NCBI GenBank assembly: GCA_047495785.1
Contig: JBLDXI010000017.1
Span: 992,001 to 1,056,000, forward strand
Source: Lepidodermella squamata
Lineage: Eukaryota; Gastrotricha
Direction of reading: 5' to 3'
DNA length: 64,000 nucleotides
Shown here: positions 49,306 to 59,491 of the stretch, one piece after another
How the letters are laid out: every line of letters starts with the position of its first letter
How positions within the stretch are numbered: position 1 is the stretch's first letter
The notes under the pieces: generated by a model
Told to the model about the DNA's origin: nothing
Databases searched by the model: none
What the model saw: only the letters and a program-made list of their open reading frames with translations
Made by a program: the position numbers and the translations under genes

Positions 49306-51501
49306 TCATGAATGCTCGTAGCCAAGACTGTCTTCTATAGCGTGAATCATTTCGTCACCGTTAGGATTGTGTCGACTTGCATATCCGAACACAAAAGCAA
49401 TGGCGAAGATGAAAAGGGCAAGAAATAGCCAAAACAAAACAGCATCGACAAATTCTGCTAGTTCGTGCCATTCTAATAGCCTTAGTTCACGGGCCAATTT
49501 GATTTCATACGAATCGGCCAAGCTTTCGATAGCAACGTTAATTTCGTTCAGCCGATTTATCATAGTGAAGTCGTGGTAGTCTATTCGCTCGGCATCAGCT
49601 TCTGTATCACAAGTGTCGAGGTCAGATTTCATTGTCGGGAACGTAGCTGATAACTTGAGCTCAGAAAGGATAAATTTTGGTGGCTTTGACCTATTAAAAA
49701 TTGAAATAATGACAAGGATTAGGTGTCAATTTTGAAACTAGCCTTTTGAACGATGGGTGTCGCATTTCGAAATCAATGCATCTTTGATAGGCCCTCAATT
49801 GTTTAATAAGCTTCTTCCTTGCCTCATATTTTATCCGTCTCTTTTTCATACTATCAGCAACCCACTTCCCACGCCATTTGCGATAGAGCTTGAGAACTCC
49901 CATTAGAACTTCTGGAACTTTGCGGATAGTAGGGGTCTCATTTTGCTTTGCTGGGGCGCAGTGTTGGAAATGTATAGCGTGAATTCCAATCGTAAGCATT
50001 AGAGACATCGCAGTCATTCCCATGATAATGAAAAGGTAAACGTTGATGATCGGAATGTAATCGGAAGACTCGGGCATTTTCTCGGTTATGGACAGCATGA
50101 ACACCTTGGGTACAGACAGGTCATTAAATGAGCTGAATTTCTTAGTAATTTTAATATCAACTCACCGAGACTGAGAACAAAACAGCAGTACCTAAAGCGC
50201 ACTTCTCCCCTGAATCAATAGGAAGCTGGTAAACTGAAAGTGTCATAATGGACAACATAACAGTGAAGAAATAAACGTTCAGCAAGTAATACAGCGGTTT
50301 TCCTAAAAATTAAGCTCGTTCGCATGAAGTCTGAGCACTGATAACGTTTAACTCACTTTTTAGAACGAAATAGTAAGAAATGTCAATGTAAGGCTCTGGG
50401 CAACAAGTATAAATAACTGAATGCCGCTTTTGAACCACATCTAAAACATCCCACTTCCCGTTGACGATCAGCTGGCTCAAATCAACACCTTGATTCGAAA
50501 ATATATCGAGTTATAAAAAGAGCTCAACTTGAATTTCAGATATACTACCTCCTCTACTTGGTCGAAGGTCGATTTCCAAACCACTGTGGGTCCAGCTTCC
50601 GAATTTGAGATGGCAGACCTGGGTGTCGAATGGGAACCAAGTGGGGTTGATATGGCACGTGCTGATTAATTTAGCCGGATTCCCGTAGAAGACCACGCCC
50701 TCATAAGAAATCATTGCTCTGAATTGCGTCCTCCGTTTCGAGTAGTCAGCGGCCGTGTTGTAGAGCTCAATGTCAGGCGTGAAAATGTAGTACTGAAGCA
50801 GCACCCATTATGCAATTTACATGATTGAGCTACGAAGTAAATATACCGAGGGTAAATTGATTGATTTGAGGCCGCCAAATTTCGGAGGATCCCATTGCAA
50901 ACCAGGATCAAACCATGTCTGTGGGTTAACAATGTTGTCATCATGGCAAGATTGTCAAAATGAGCACTAACTTGTTCGTACCAAACGTTCATCATTAGCT
51001 GCTGATTTCGGTCATCCTAAAAAATCAAATTATTCCTTGTCGTTTAGTCGGTGTGTTGACTGTTACCAAATCAAAAAGCTGCGTCACAGTAAGGCTGAAA
51101 TTTACTATTAAGGTGTCGTCCCTATGAATAACCGGTCTGGCAGACGCACTGTAATTGTGAAGTAAGAAGCAGGTCAGCCTTTGTTCGTCGGTCGGTGGGA
51201 AATCATTGTAATTCTGGCGTTGAAATAACTTGGTGCAGTTTTGCCGAAATCCTTCACGGTACAAATCTGACGTAGTAGACGCAAGGACTTTCGGAGGAAG
51301 CTTGACATAGCTGGAATAGTAATCCACGTAATAGTGCTCGAGGCCAGTAGTCTGCTCACTCTCGGCGTGCTCCAGAACTTTAGCGCGAAATATCTCATCC
51401 TGAGTTAAGGGTATACCTTCATCGAGTATACCAAATCCAAAAATTGAATGAACCAATAGTGACCCAAAATATGCTGCTTGAACTAAATGTGAGGTCTTCA
51501 T
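49306..51501 (-). CDS. alpha-type nicotinic receptor-like Cys-loop channel subunit, receptor 3
   Basis: Eight exons (51501-51067, 51016-50972, 50918-50847, 50792-50549, 50488-50357, 50302-50166, 50104-49743, 49690-49306) join in phase to 603 aa. I start at 51501, which opens the signal peptide; another ATG in frame lies at 51558. Key sites: DDRNQQLMMNVWYEQ, DIELYNTA, Cys loop Cys230-Cys244, GSWTHSG, vicinal Cys294-295 in YTCCPEPY. M2 is EKCALGTAVLFSVSVF with Glu at -1' and 20' and Phe at 9'. Two introns present in receptors 1 and 2 are missing here. The last intron only keeps frame if it begins with GC (after 49743) rather than GT. Predicted acetylcholine-type cation channel subunit. Confidence 0.88.
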
Positions 51502-51668
51502 AGCCAAAAATGCTGTGGTCCGTGGTAGCACGCCATAGGGACTACGCGCACCTGTCATAACCTGTCATGACATTTCGGATGTGGTTTATTAATGTGAGAA
51601 ATATTCATTACTTTCGCACTAATAAACAAAACATCGATTCGTGGCAGCCTATGCTAATCTACGCTCAA

Positions 51669-53798
51669 TTAATGCTTATGCTCAAAGTCCTCAATTATTT
51701 CCTGTCCGCTGGGTGTTGTAAGACCGGCCACGCCAAATGCGAGCGTAAACGAGCCCACGGTAAGATTGACGAAAAACCAAAATAGGATCGAATCAAGGTA
51801 GTGAGCCATCTCCTGCCAATCAAGCAGCAGAAATGCGCGGTCTATCTGCCTCTCATAACGCTCGGTTAGCCGCTCTATCGTGTAGTAAATCTCTTGCGTA
51901 GCCTTGATGATGTCCGCTTGAAATTTGTCCAATATTGGGATTCTCCTTTTGTGGCGCAGTCTCTCCAGCGTTCCTAACTCGTTCATTTCAGCTACGATCG
52001 ACGTATGGCGGCCTCTCAATCTCCTTCGCATCGATTCAGTATACCTGAAAGCAAAGGTTTAAGTGATTCACCAGGAAATTCTGTTACTAGTACCTGACGT
52101 TGATGAATTTGTTGAAGTCCCACGTAAAGCATTTTTGGTATTGTCGTAGTGCAGCCACAAACTGTCGTTTTTCGTTGTATTTTGCAACGATTTCCTCCGC
52201 GTAGTACCTTTGAGACTTCTTCAGACTCGCCCGGCGTTTCTGAACAAAGCGCCTAACCCATGGAGGAGCTGGTTTGACTTGTGGATAATCTTTGCCCCCA
52301 GGCAGATAAACCAGACTTCGGTGGTAGATGCTGCTGATAACCACGCTGACCATTAGAGAGAAAGCGCTCATCGTCGTGACTATGAAGAGATAGATGTTTA
52401 TAATTGGAACGTAGTCCGATGAGTGGGGCAGTTTTTCAGCTATCGAAAGCATGAAGACTGATGATGAAAAAAGAGTGGCAGTTCCCATGTTGAATCTCTC
52501 TCCAGCACTGTGAGGAAGCTTGTAGCTAGCTACTGTCATCAAAGCTAACATGACTGTAAAGAAGAAAATGCTGTAAAAGTAGTATTTCGCTTTCCCTAAG
52601 GAAAAATACTGTCACAAAGCAAGTAAACGAGTGAAAATCAACTCACGTTTCAAAACGAGGTAGTAAGAGATGTCGACGTAGCTGAAAAATGAATGCTGAA
52701 TTTATTCCTCGCCTTAATACTTACTGCAACTCACGGATCAGGGCAACATGTGTAAATTATGGAGTGACGTTTGCACGCCACGTCGATCAAGTCCCATTTC
52801 CCATTGGATTCCAGCCGGCTGAGATCGACTCCTAAATCACAGTTTCTGAAATGCAATTGCTGAGATCTTTCATAGTTAATCACCTCCACGATCCGGCTGA
52901 AGATCTATTTCATGCCCGCTGTAAGTCCAGCTACCAAACTTCAGGTGACATACCTTCGTCGAAAATTCTATGCTGGTCTTCTTTTTCTTGCAAGGAACAA
53001 CCTACCTGCACATCGAATGGGAACCAAGTCGGATTCAAATGGCAGGTGCTCAGGGTTTTAACAGGAATTCCGTAGAAAACCCGGCCGTTGTTGAATACCA
53101 TTGCTCGGAAGCGAACTTTCTTCTTGGAGTACTCCGCGGCAGTGTTGTAGAGCTCGATGTCGGGTATGAATATGTAGGCCTGTTGTCAGAAATTAACTTA
53201 TAGGAAACATTATTCAAACAAGCTACCGCTGGCATATTGATGCTGGTTAGGTTTCCAAAATCTTCGGGATCCCAAATTAGCGATATGTCCATCCAGGTTT
53301 GTACGAGCCATATATTCAGTTTTAAAGACTGGTGTTGGTCACTCTGCACGTGTAACATATACTTAATTTAGATAAAAACTTAGATATTAGAGCATGACTT
53401 ACCAAATCGAATATTTTATTAATCGCGACGGTGAAATTTACTGTAAGCAGATCCTCCTTATTTTTCACCGGTCTTACTGCGGGGTCATAGTTTTCCAGCA
53501 AATGACAGGTAAGCTTTTGCTCATCCGTTAGGCTACCCGTGAAATTCTCGGCTTTGAGCGCCTCGCAATCTTGTTGGAAACCTTTTCGTTGCACATCCGC
53601 TGTGTAATAGCCCAGAATTGGGGACAATATATGGTCAGCTACGTAGTGGTTAACCCCTTCCTTCCGACTAGAGCTAATTACATCTTGTCGTTCCAACAGT
53701 GATTCTTCATTGAGCGTTTCTACTTCAGCGGCCAGAATACGGTAAAATGTAAGCAGTATTAAAAAAGTAAGTTGTTTCAGAAGCGCGTTTGGTACCAT
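51669..53798 (-). CDS. alpha-type nicotinic receptor-like Cys-loop channel subunit, receptor 4
   Basis: Eight exons (53798-53403, 53343-53227, 53179-53006, 52953-52884, 52831-52735, 52681-52647, 52595-52094, 52044-51669) join in phase to 588 aa. It has a signal peptide, SDQHQSLKLNIWLVQ in place of the usual DDRLQQL block, DIELYNTA, Cys loop Cys217-Cys231, GSWTYSG and vicinal Cys281-282 in YTCCPDPY. A private intron cuts loop C right after CCPDP, and the M1-M3 region and M3-M4 loop form one exon. M2 is ERFNMGTATLFSSSVF: Glu at -1', Arg at 0', Asn at 2', Phe at 9', so its pore is the most changed of the five. M4 is EMAHYLDSILFWFFVNLTVG. Ligand inferred only. Confidence 0.88.
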
Positions 53799-53965
53799 TC
53801 GATATAAAGAATGGCAAAATCATCTCGAATTACTGGACATCATAAAAAAGAATTAGGACTTTTGGTACAAACTCTTGCAAAAAAACCGCTACATGATTTT
53901 ATTTCTTAATAATGCAAATGAGGTTATAGCAACAAAAAAGGAAGTGTCAGATCACAAATTTGGCT

Positions 53966-56209
53966 CTATCCATTATGACGGCGCTTTTCATCATACTGGG
54001 ACAGGAGCTCGGCCGCAGAAGGTGCACTGATGCTGGCTATACCAAAAACGAAAGTGAACGCAATGATGGTTATAATCAGATAGCACCAAAATAGTAGTAC
54101 ATCTATGAGCTCGGCTACTTCATGCCATTCTATAAGATGCAAATCTCGATCGACTTGCAGCTCGTAACGGTCAGCGAGTCGTGAAATCGCGCTGTGAATC
54201 TCAATAATTGCGTCCAGTTTGAAAGTTACAGGATCAGCTGCTGGCTCCTTCGGGTTGCTCACTAGGCTCAATAAAGACTTCTTTCTATCAGCATAATTTG
54301 AAAGTCTCCTGAGCCTTGACACTGCTGTAGAATAAGCGAAATCGTTGTCCAACTGTCTCTTCAGCTTCTCCTTGTTGCTGTTGGGAAAAGAACATTCATC
54401 AGAGTCCCAAAATGCTGAAAATGTTAATCCTTACCATTTCTTTAAAGCACTTATCTCGTCCACAACACTATTTTGGTATTCACGTAATACTACGATATGG
54501 CGTTTCTTTCTATGATACCGGTCGATCATATTCTGGACCGATGAGGTGACGAATTTGCCTTGCAAGCGCCGGCGAAGATCGATCAGGAACCGGAGGGATT
54601 TTGGTACCGCCTTTACCTGCGGGTATTTTTTGCCCGGCACACTGTGCAGATTTTGGTAGTGAACGGCGTTGATGCCTATGGTCAGCATCAGACTGGAGGA
54701 AGTCATTCCCATCACCAGAAACAAATAGAGGTTGATCACTGGTACGTAATCTGACGATTCGGGCAACTTTTCCGAAACAGATAGCATGAAAACAGTAATT
54801 GAGAACAAAATCGCCGCACCGAGGGCGCATTTCTCCTTAGAGTAGATTGGTAGCTGGAAGACTGCGATAGTCACGGTTACTAGCAACCCAGTGAAGAAAT
54901 ATAGACCCAGTACGTAATACATCGCTCGCCCTTCCAAAATTATCATAAATAAGCACTTTATGAAACAATCCAACTAACTTCTTAGGACGAGGTAGTAAGA
55001 AATATCGATATAAGGCTCCACGCAGCATGTGTATATCACCGAGTGTCTTCTCTGAATAACGTCAACTAAATCCCATTTCCCGTTTGACACAAGACGGCTC
55101 AAATCCACGTCTAAAGATGCCAGAGAATATTACTAGTAAATCTTGTCTGAACTATTACCTCGTGTGGGATGCAGGTCAATCTCCAGTCCGCTGTGGGTCC
55201 AGCTACCAAATTTCAGATGGCACACCTATCATCGAGTTCAAACCATTTGGAAAGTGCAATCAGGTGTTCATACCTGGGTATCGAAAGGAAACCTGAAATA
55301 TATTCATGATGAATTTTTAACATAATTTTCAATAAGGTCTAATTACCAAGTAGGATCGATCGCGCAGGTGCTCACTATTTTTGCTGGATTGCCGTAAAAG
55401 ACCCTGCCGTCGCTAGAAACCATTGCCCTAAACTGGGTTTTCTTCTTAGTATAATCAGCAGCCGTGTTGTACAGCTCGACGTCGGGTATGAATATATATG
55501 CCTGAATAAAATGATTATTTCAACTTTTAGTAAATATAAGAGAGACCAACGCACAGCAGGCAAATTTAGCATTTTTATATTTCCATACTTCTTCGGCTCC
55601 CATTTCAAATTCTCGTCGATCCAGCTCTGAGAAAGATAAGGAGCTATAATGTAGCCAGCAGAATGCTTCCGCGACATACTTGTTCAAACCAAACCTGTTA
55701 CGAGAATATTTGCATCATTATACAAATTTAAAAGTCAAAATTATCTCTTACATTCATTATCAGCACTTGATTATGGTCATCCTATAGGGAAAACATAACA
55801 AATAAACTTAAACTTGAAAATTTAATAAAAATCAAACCAGATCGAACAGTTGATTTATGGCGAAGCTGAAGTTGACGACCATAAGATCGCGCCTAAGCTT
55901 TACTGGGCGAGCATTTGTGCTGTAGTTGTGCAGCAAAATGCAAGTCAACATTTGCTCATCAGTGATAACACGAACAGAAACGTTCCGAGAATCGTGAAAC
56001 ATGTAACTTCCTGACAGTATGTCCGTGCAATTCTGCTTGAAACCCTCGCGGTAAAGATCGGTTGTCGTGAATGCGTGGACCCGCTGCATGGTCTGAACAT
56101 CGATATCAGTTTTAAAATAATGGTTGATCTCTTCATCTCGCCCCGTTGAAGTTACGGAAAGTAAAAAAGTTGCAAAAAGTACGAATGCCGAACCGATTTC
56201 TCGTTTCAT
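53966..56209 (-). CDS. alpha-type nicotinic receptor-like Cys-loop channel subunit, receptor 5
   Basis: Ten exons (56209-55838, 55781-55752, 55694-55680, 55626-55555, 55501-55347, 55292-55274, 55225-55159, 55110-54979, 54930-54435, 54377-53966) join in phase to 589 aa. The true ATG is 56209. A 15-base exon (55694-55680) and a 19-base exon (55292-55274, splitting the Cys loop) are supported by exact paralogue alignment. Key sites: DDHNQVLIMNVWFEQ, DVELYNTA, Cys loop Cys209-Cys223, GSWTHSG, vicinal Cys272-273 in YTCCVEPY. M2 is EKCALGAAILFSITVF with Glu at -1' and 20' and Phe at 9'. It is probably the most upstream cistron of a 5-4-3 series with 167-base gaps. A 127-base piece of it is copied at 60.9 kb. 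Confidence 0.88.
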
Positions 56210-57315
56210 TCCGCGCACTTGGTGCCTTGTGGAACTGAAGAATGTCTGTTACATATATTCACAAAGCTCAATCGGCGTTAGCGTCTGCATAAATTACGCG
56301 CAAGATTTAAGATGAGGGCGAATTTACTTTCTAGGAAGCGTGTGGCACGGGAATTAGGCAAATGTTTGGTTGCCGCTCTTTGTTGCGGCCAGTAATGTGA
56401 GAAATCATAAAATAGGATTCACGGATTACAGCAGTATCTATGTTCAATAATAGATAATGCAAATCGCATTATCCATAATGATCGGCGAATGTGTTTTACT
56501 TCACGCCGGGCTATTCTCTAATAAGCCATAAATAATGAGACGTCTTTTTGCCCTAATGATCTCGCTTGAGTGGCCTCAAGTTGTCAGATTTTTCTGAAGT
56601 AATGGATATTTTCAATTTTTAGGTTAATTTTACGGACTACAGGTTATTCTCTGCTTGTTACCCCTGATCATCCGCCGAAAACAATGAAAAGTGTCACATC
56701 TCGTCAATCTTCAAATGTAGAGGAAAGTTGTTAGCAAATACAAGCATAAAATCGAAAAAATATGCTGAATAAAATGTTACTCTGACGACCTGCGTAATAT
56801 TCGGTACGGTAGCCTCTTTTTCCTTTTGTTGTTGAATAGGGCAAGATTCTGATATCGTGAAATCCGAAATTAAACGTGATGAATTTGTTTCTAGCATCGA
56901 ATTAATTCCTGAAATGTCGGATATTAGTAGCGAAGTGACCGAGTTTCGAAAGTCCGTGTAAGTCGTCGCAGTGTTAAGTTTTGAGAGTCGGTAGCGCAAA
57001 ATCTATTGGAAAATTAGGAAAACAAGCATTGCGTTTCGGTGAACACATTGATCAGCTGAAAATTGTGAAACCATTTAAGATTTAACAGTTGCAACGATGT
57101 ACAATTTTCGACATTTTTCATCATAAAGCGATCGTCCATTGTCTTCAATCATCATTGGTCCATTATTTGCAGTAATACTGCAATAATGTTTTATTTCTTG
57201 CAATTTGTCTCGCCAAAGTCGGAAATTCATAGCATCAAGCTCGCCAGCAATATAATATCCCAGCACTGCTACTTTATTGTTTTAAAATTTTCGAAAGATG
57301 CGATGCATTTATTTA
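56210..57315. other. intergenic between receptor 5 and the pogo element
   Basis: Probable promoter side of receptor 5 up to about 56.7 kb. Minus-strand open stretches at 56694-56999 and 57075-57266 could be exons of an unknown small gene, but no splice join in frame links them and I recognise no domain. Nothing else is seen. Confidence 0.4.
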
Positions 57316-57332
57316 CCGTAGTTACCGAAATA
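57316..57332 (+). repeat. left terminal inverted repeat of the pogo-like element
   Basis: CCGTAGTTACCGAAATA, the exact reverse complement of the right end. It is preceded by the TA target dinucleotide at 57314-57315. Confidence 0.93.
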
Positions 57333-57532
57333 TAAGCCCCCCCTCGTTTAGAATCCTGTCTCGTTTAGAAGCCTAGGTAAATTGAAATTCGTCGATGCAT
57401 AGTCCTATCTCAAATAGTAGCCTAGGCTAATACGGCACGTGCTCAACTTGTGCTCTGCTGCGCCAAGAAGCACGCGCTTAACGGTATTAAAAACGAAATA
57501 ATGTAAAGCTATTTAATAATCTGCGAATTAAA

Positions 57533-59305
57533 ATGATTTTTATGGTAGCATTCCTTGTCATTCTTAATTGTCAGCTATTAGAGGACCTAGCTAATAGCTT
57601 TGCAAATTTATTTAATGATGATGGTGGCGATGATGCGCCTCGGCAGTCGCAAAAAGTGTTGCGACGCGCGTGGACCATGGAACAGCGGCAGCGCATACTG
57701 AAGCGAGTGGCGGAAACCGGAAACATAAGCGCGACAGCTCGTGAGTTCGGTTGTGACCCAAAACAAATACGCAACTGGAGAGCCACTGGAGGCGAAGACC
57801 GCACGCTAAGTCCAGACCGTAAGAGGCGGAAGGGTGCTGGACGTAAGCCGATTAGCAGTGACGCAGAGCACGCCGTTCACGACTGGATTACGAACATGAG
57901 ACACGGTAAACGGCGTGTTACGCGCGCGATGGTGATGGCCAAATTCAAAGAAGTGTGTAGCGAGCTGAAAGTGGTATGCCGAGCGTCTCCTGGCTGGCTC
58001 TGGCGGTTTGTTAAACGCTTTAACTACTCGCTCCGCCGCCGCACAACCGTTTGCCAAAAACTGCCTTCATCTTTTAAATATTTGATTGCCGATTTTATTC
58101 TGTACGTTCGCCTGATGTGGCAATTACGAAAGTATGAAGCGAGTAATGTTTACGCCTGCGATGAAACCTGCATTTGGTTAGACGCGGTCGGTAATACCAC
58201 TTTGGAAACAAAAGGCGTTAAAGAAGTCGCTATTCTGTCTACTGGGCATGATAAACAGCGAATTACCGTCATGCTGACCGCCTCGGCAAACGGCAAGAAG
58301 CTACGGCCCTGTGTCCTCATCCCGCGAAACAAACCCATTCCTGAGCTCGATCGCCGATTCGGCTCCAAACTCATCATTTTATATGAAGGTATAATTTAAA
58401 ATTTAAAATTAAAATTGAAATTTAAAATTAAAATTTAAAATTTAAAATTAAAATTGAAATTTAAAATTAAAATTGAAATTTAAAATAAATTGAAATTTAA
58501 TTAAATTTAAATAGGATCAGTTTGGTTCGATGACGCTGTTACTGCGAAATACATCAATCGTACGTTCGGCACGGTTTTCGGTGCTAATATCAGCAAACCA
58601 CGCTTACTCGTTTGGGATTCGTTTCGTTGCCATGTTAGTGAGGCGACAACTACTCTTCTACGATCGCTTAAGTTCGACACAGCCATTATTCCTGGGGGCA
58701 CGACTAAGTACATCCAGGTCCCTGATGTTTGCTGGAACAAGCCGTTTAAACAGAAAATTTGCGAACTCTATGACCTATGGATGTTGGCGCCCGAGCGGGA
58801 AACTGAACTTACCCGAGGTGGAAACCCGAAGCCGCCTTCGTACGAAACTGTGTGTAGCTGGATCGTGCAGGCTTGGGAATCGATTGACACCAGCCTCATC
58901 GAGGCTTCCTTCAAAATCTGTGGATTGGGAAATGCTGCCGATGGGTCCCAAGACCATGTCATTTCTTGCCTGAAGCCAGGAAAGCCGTGCGAGGAAGCTA
59001 TGGCGATTTTGAAGGAGGAAAATCGGAAACCGGTAGTGCCCAAATACAGCGTTGGCTGGGAAACTGTTGCTGAGCACGTCATTCCGCCTTCTATTCCCAG
59101 AGTTCGCCGCGAAGCGAAAAAGCCCGAAATGAAGAGAGCCGCCTCAGCACCGAACTCCTCATCAATTTTGAAATTTTTCGGCCCGAAAACGACTTCTAGT
59201 CAACCTCAACAGCAACCTGAACCCGAGGAAGTGCCTGAAATCGAAGACGAGGAGAGCGTTTACGACGAAGACGACGCGGAACTTATTTACAATGATGACA
59301 TCTGA
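57533..59305 (+). CDS. pogo/Tigger-like transposase (CENP-B and DDE domains)
   Basis: Exons 57533-58388 and 58515-59305 join in phase to 548 aa. The 126-bp intron is almost pure A/T and is spliced at gtataa...ttaaatag. The N-terminus has a psq/homeodomain-like helix-turn-helix (WTMEQRQRILKRVAETGNIS, then REFGCDPKQIRNW), a basic nuclear-localisation stretch (DRKRRKGAGRKP), and a CENP-B-type second DNA-binding part (GRKPISSDAEHAVHDWI, ASPGWLWRFVKRFNYSLRRR). The DDE catalytic domain shows Asp210 in YACDET, Asp320 in VWDSFRCH and Asp356 in VPDVCWNKPFK, as in pogo and Tigger. The C-terminal tail is acidic and holds SSSILKFF (500-507), similar to a PCNA-interacting motif. All three acidic residues are intact, so it could be active. 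It cuts and pastes the surrounding element. Confidence 0.93.
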
Positions 59306-59472
59306 ATTTTATTCAATTATAATACAAAATATTGACGAGTTAGATGTGGAACGACGGTAAATAAATTCAGGTCATCGTTGCATAAGCCTATCTCAAATAG
59401 AAGCCTAGTCTTGAATAGAAGCCTACTTTTCCCTATTTTTCGAGGTATCATTTTTGTATAAGCCTGGGTTAG

Positions 59473-59489
59473 TATTTCGGTAACTACGG
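59473..59489 (+). repeat. right terminal inverted repeat of the pogo-like element
   Basis: TATTTCGGTAACTACGG, the perfect inverse of the left end, followed by the TA target duplicate at 59490-59491. Confidence 0.93.
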
Positions 59490-59491
59490 TA

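Larger units (their letters stand above)
57316..59489 (+). mobile_element. complete pogo-like DNA transposon (Tc1/mariner superfamily)
   Basis: The element is 2174 bp long, bounded by a perfect 17-bp terminal inverted repeat (CCGTAGTTACCGAAATA at the left) and flanked by TA on each side, the target duplication of the Tc1/mariner superfamily. It contains a two-exon transposase with no stop. A 29-bp subterminal sequence occurs on both sides in direct orientation (57397-57425 and 59380-59408, three mismatches). Intact ends and an intact coding region point to recent insertion and possible activity. Confidence 0.92.

Noticed and set aside
43480-56209. Counting the receptor array as seven or more genes from its many open pieces
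   Set aside because: Frame-by-frame joining accounts for every piece in five complete genes plus the 60.8-61.05 kb fragment.
56694-57266. Two minus-strand open stretches as a possible small gene
   Set aside because: A stop intervenes before any usable donor and no in-frame join links them; kept only as an unexplained interval.
58389-58514. Repeated aaatttaaaatt units as a regulatory array or CRISPR-like repeat
   Set aside because: They are low-complexity A/T sequence filling a spliced intron of the transposase.
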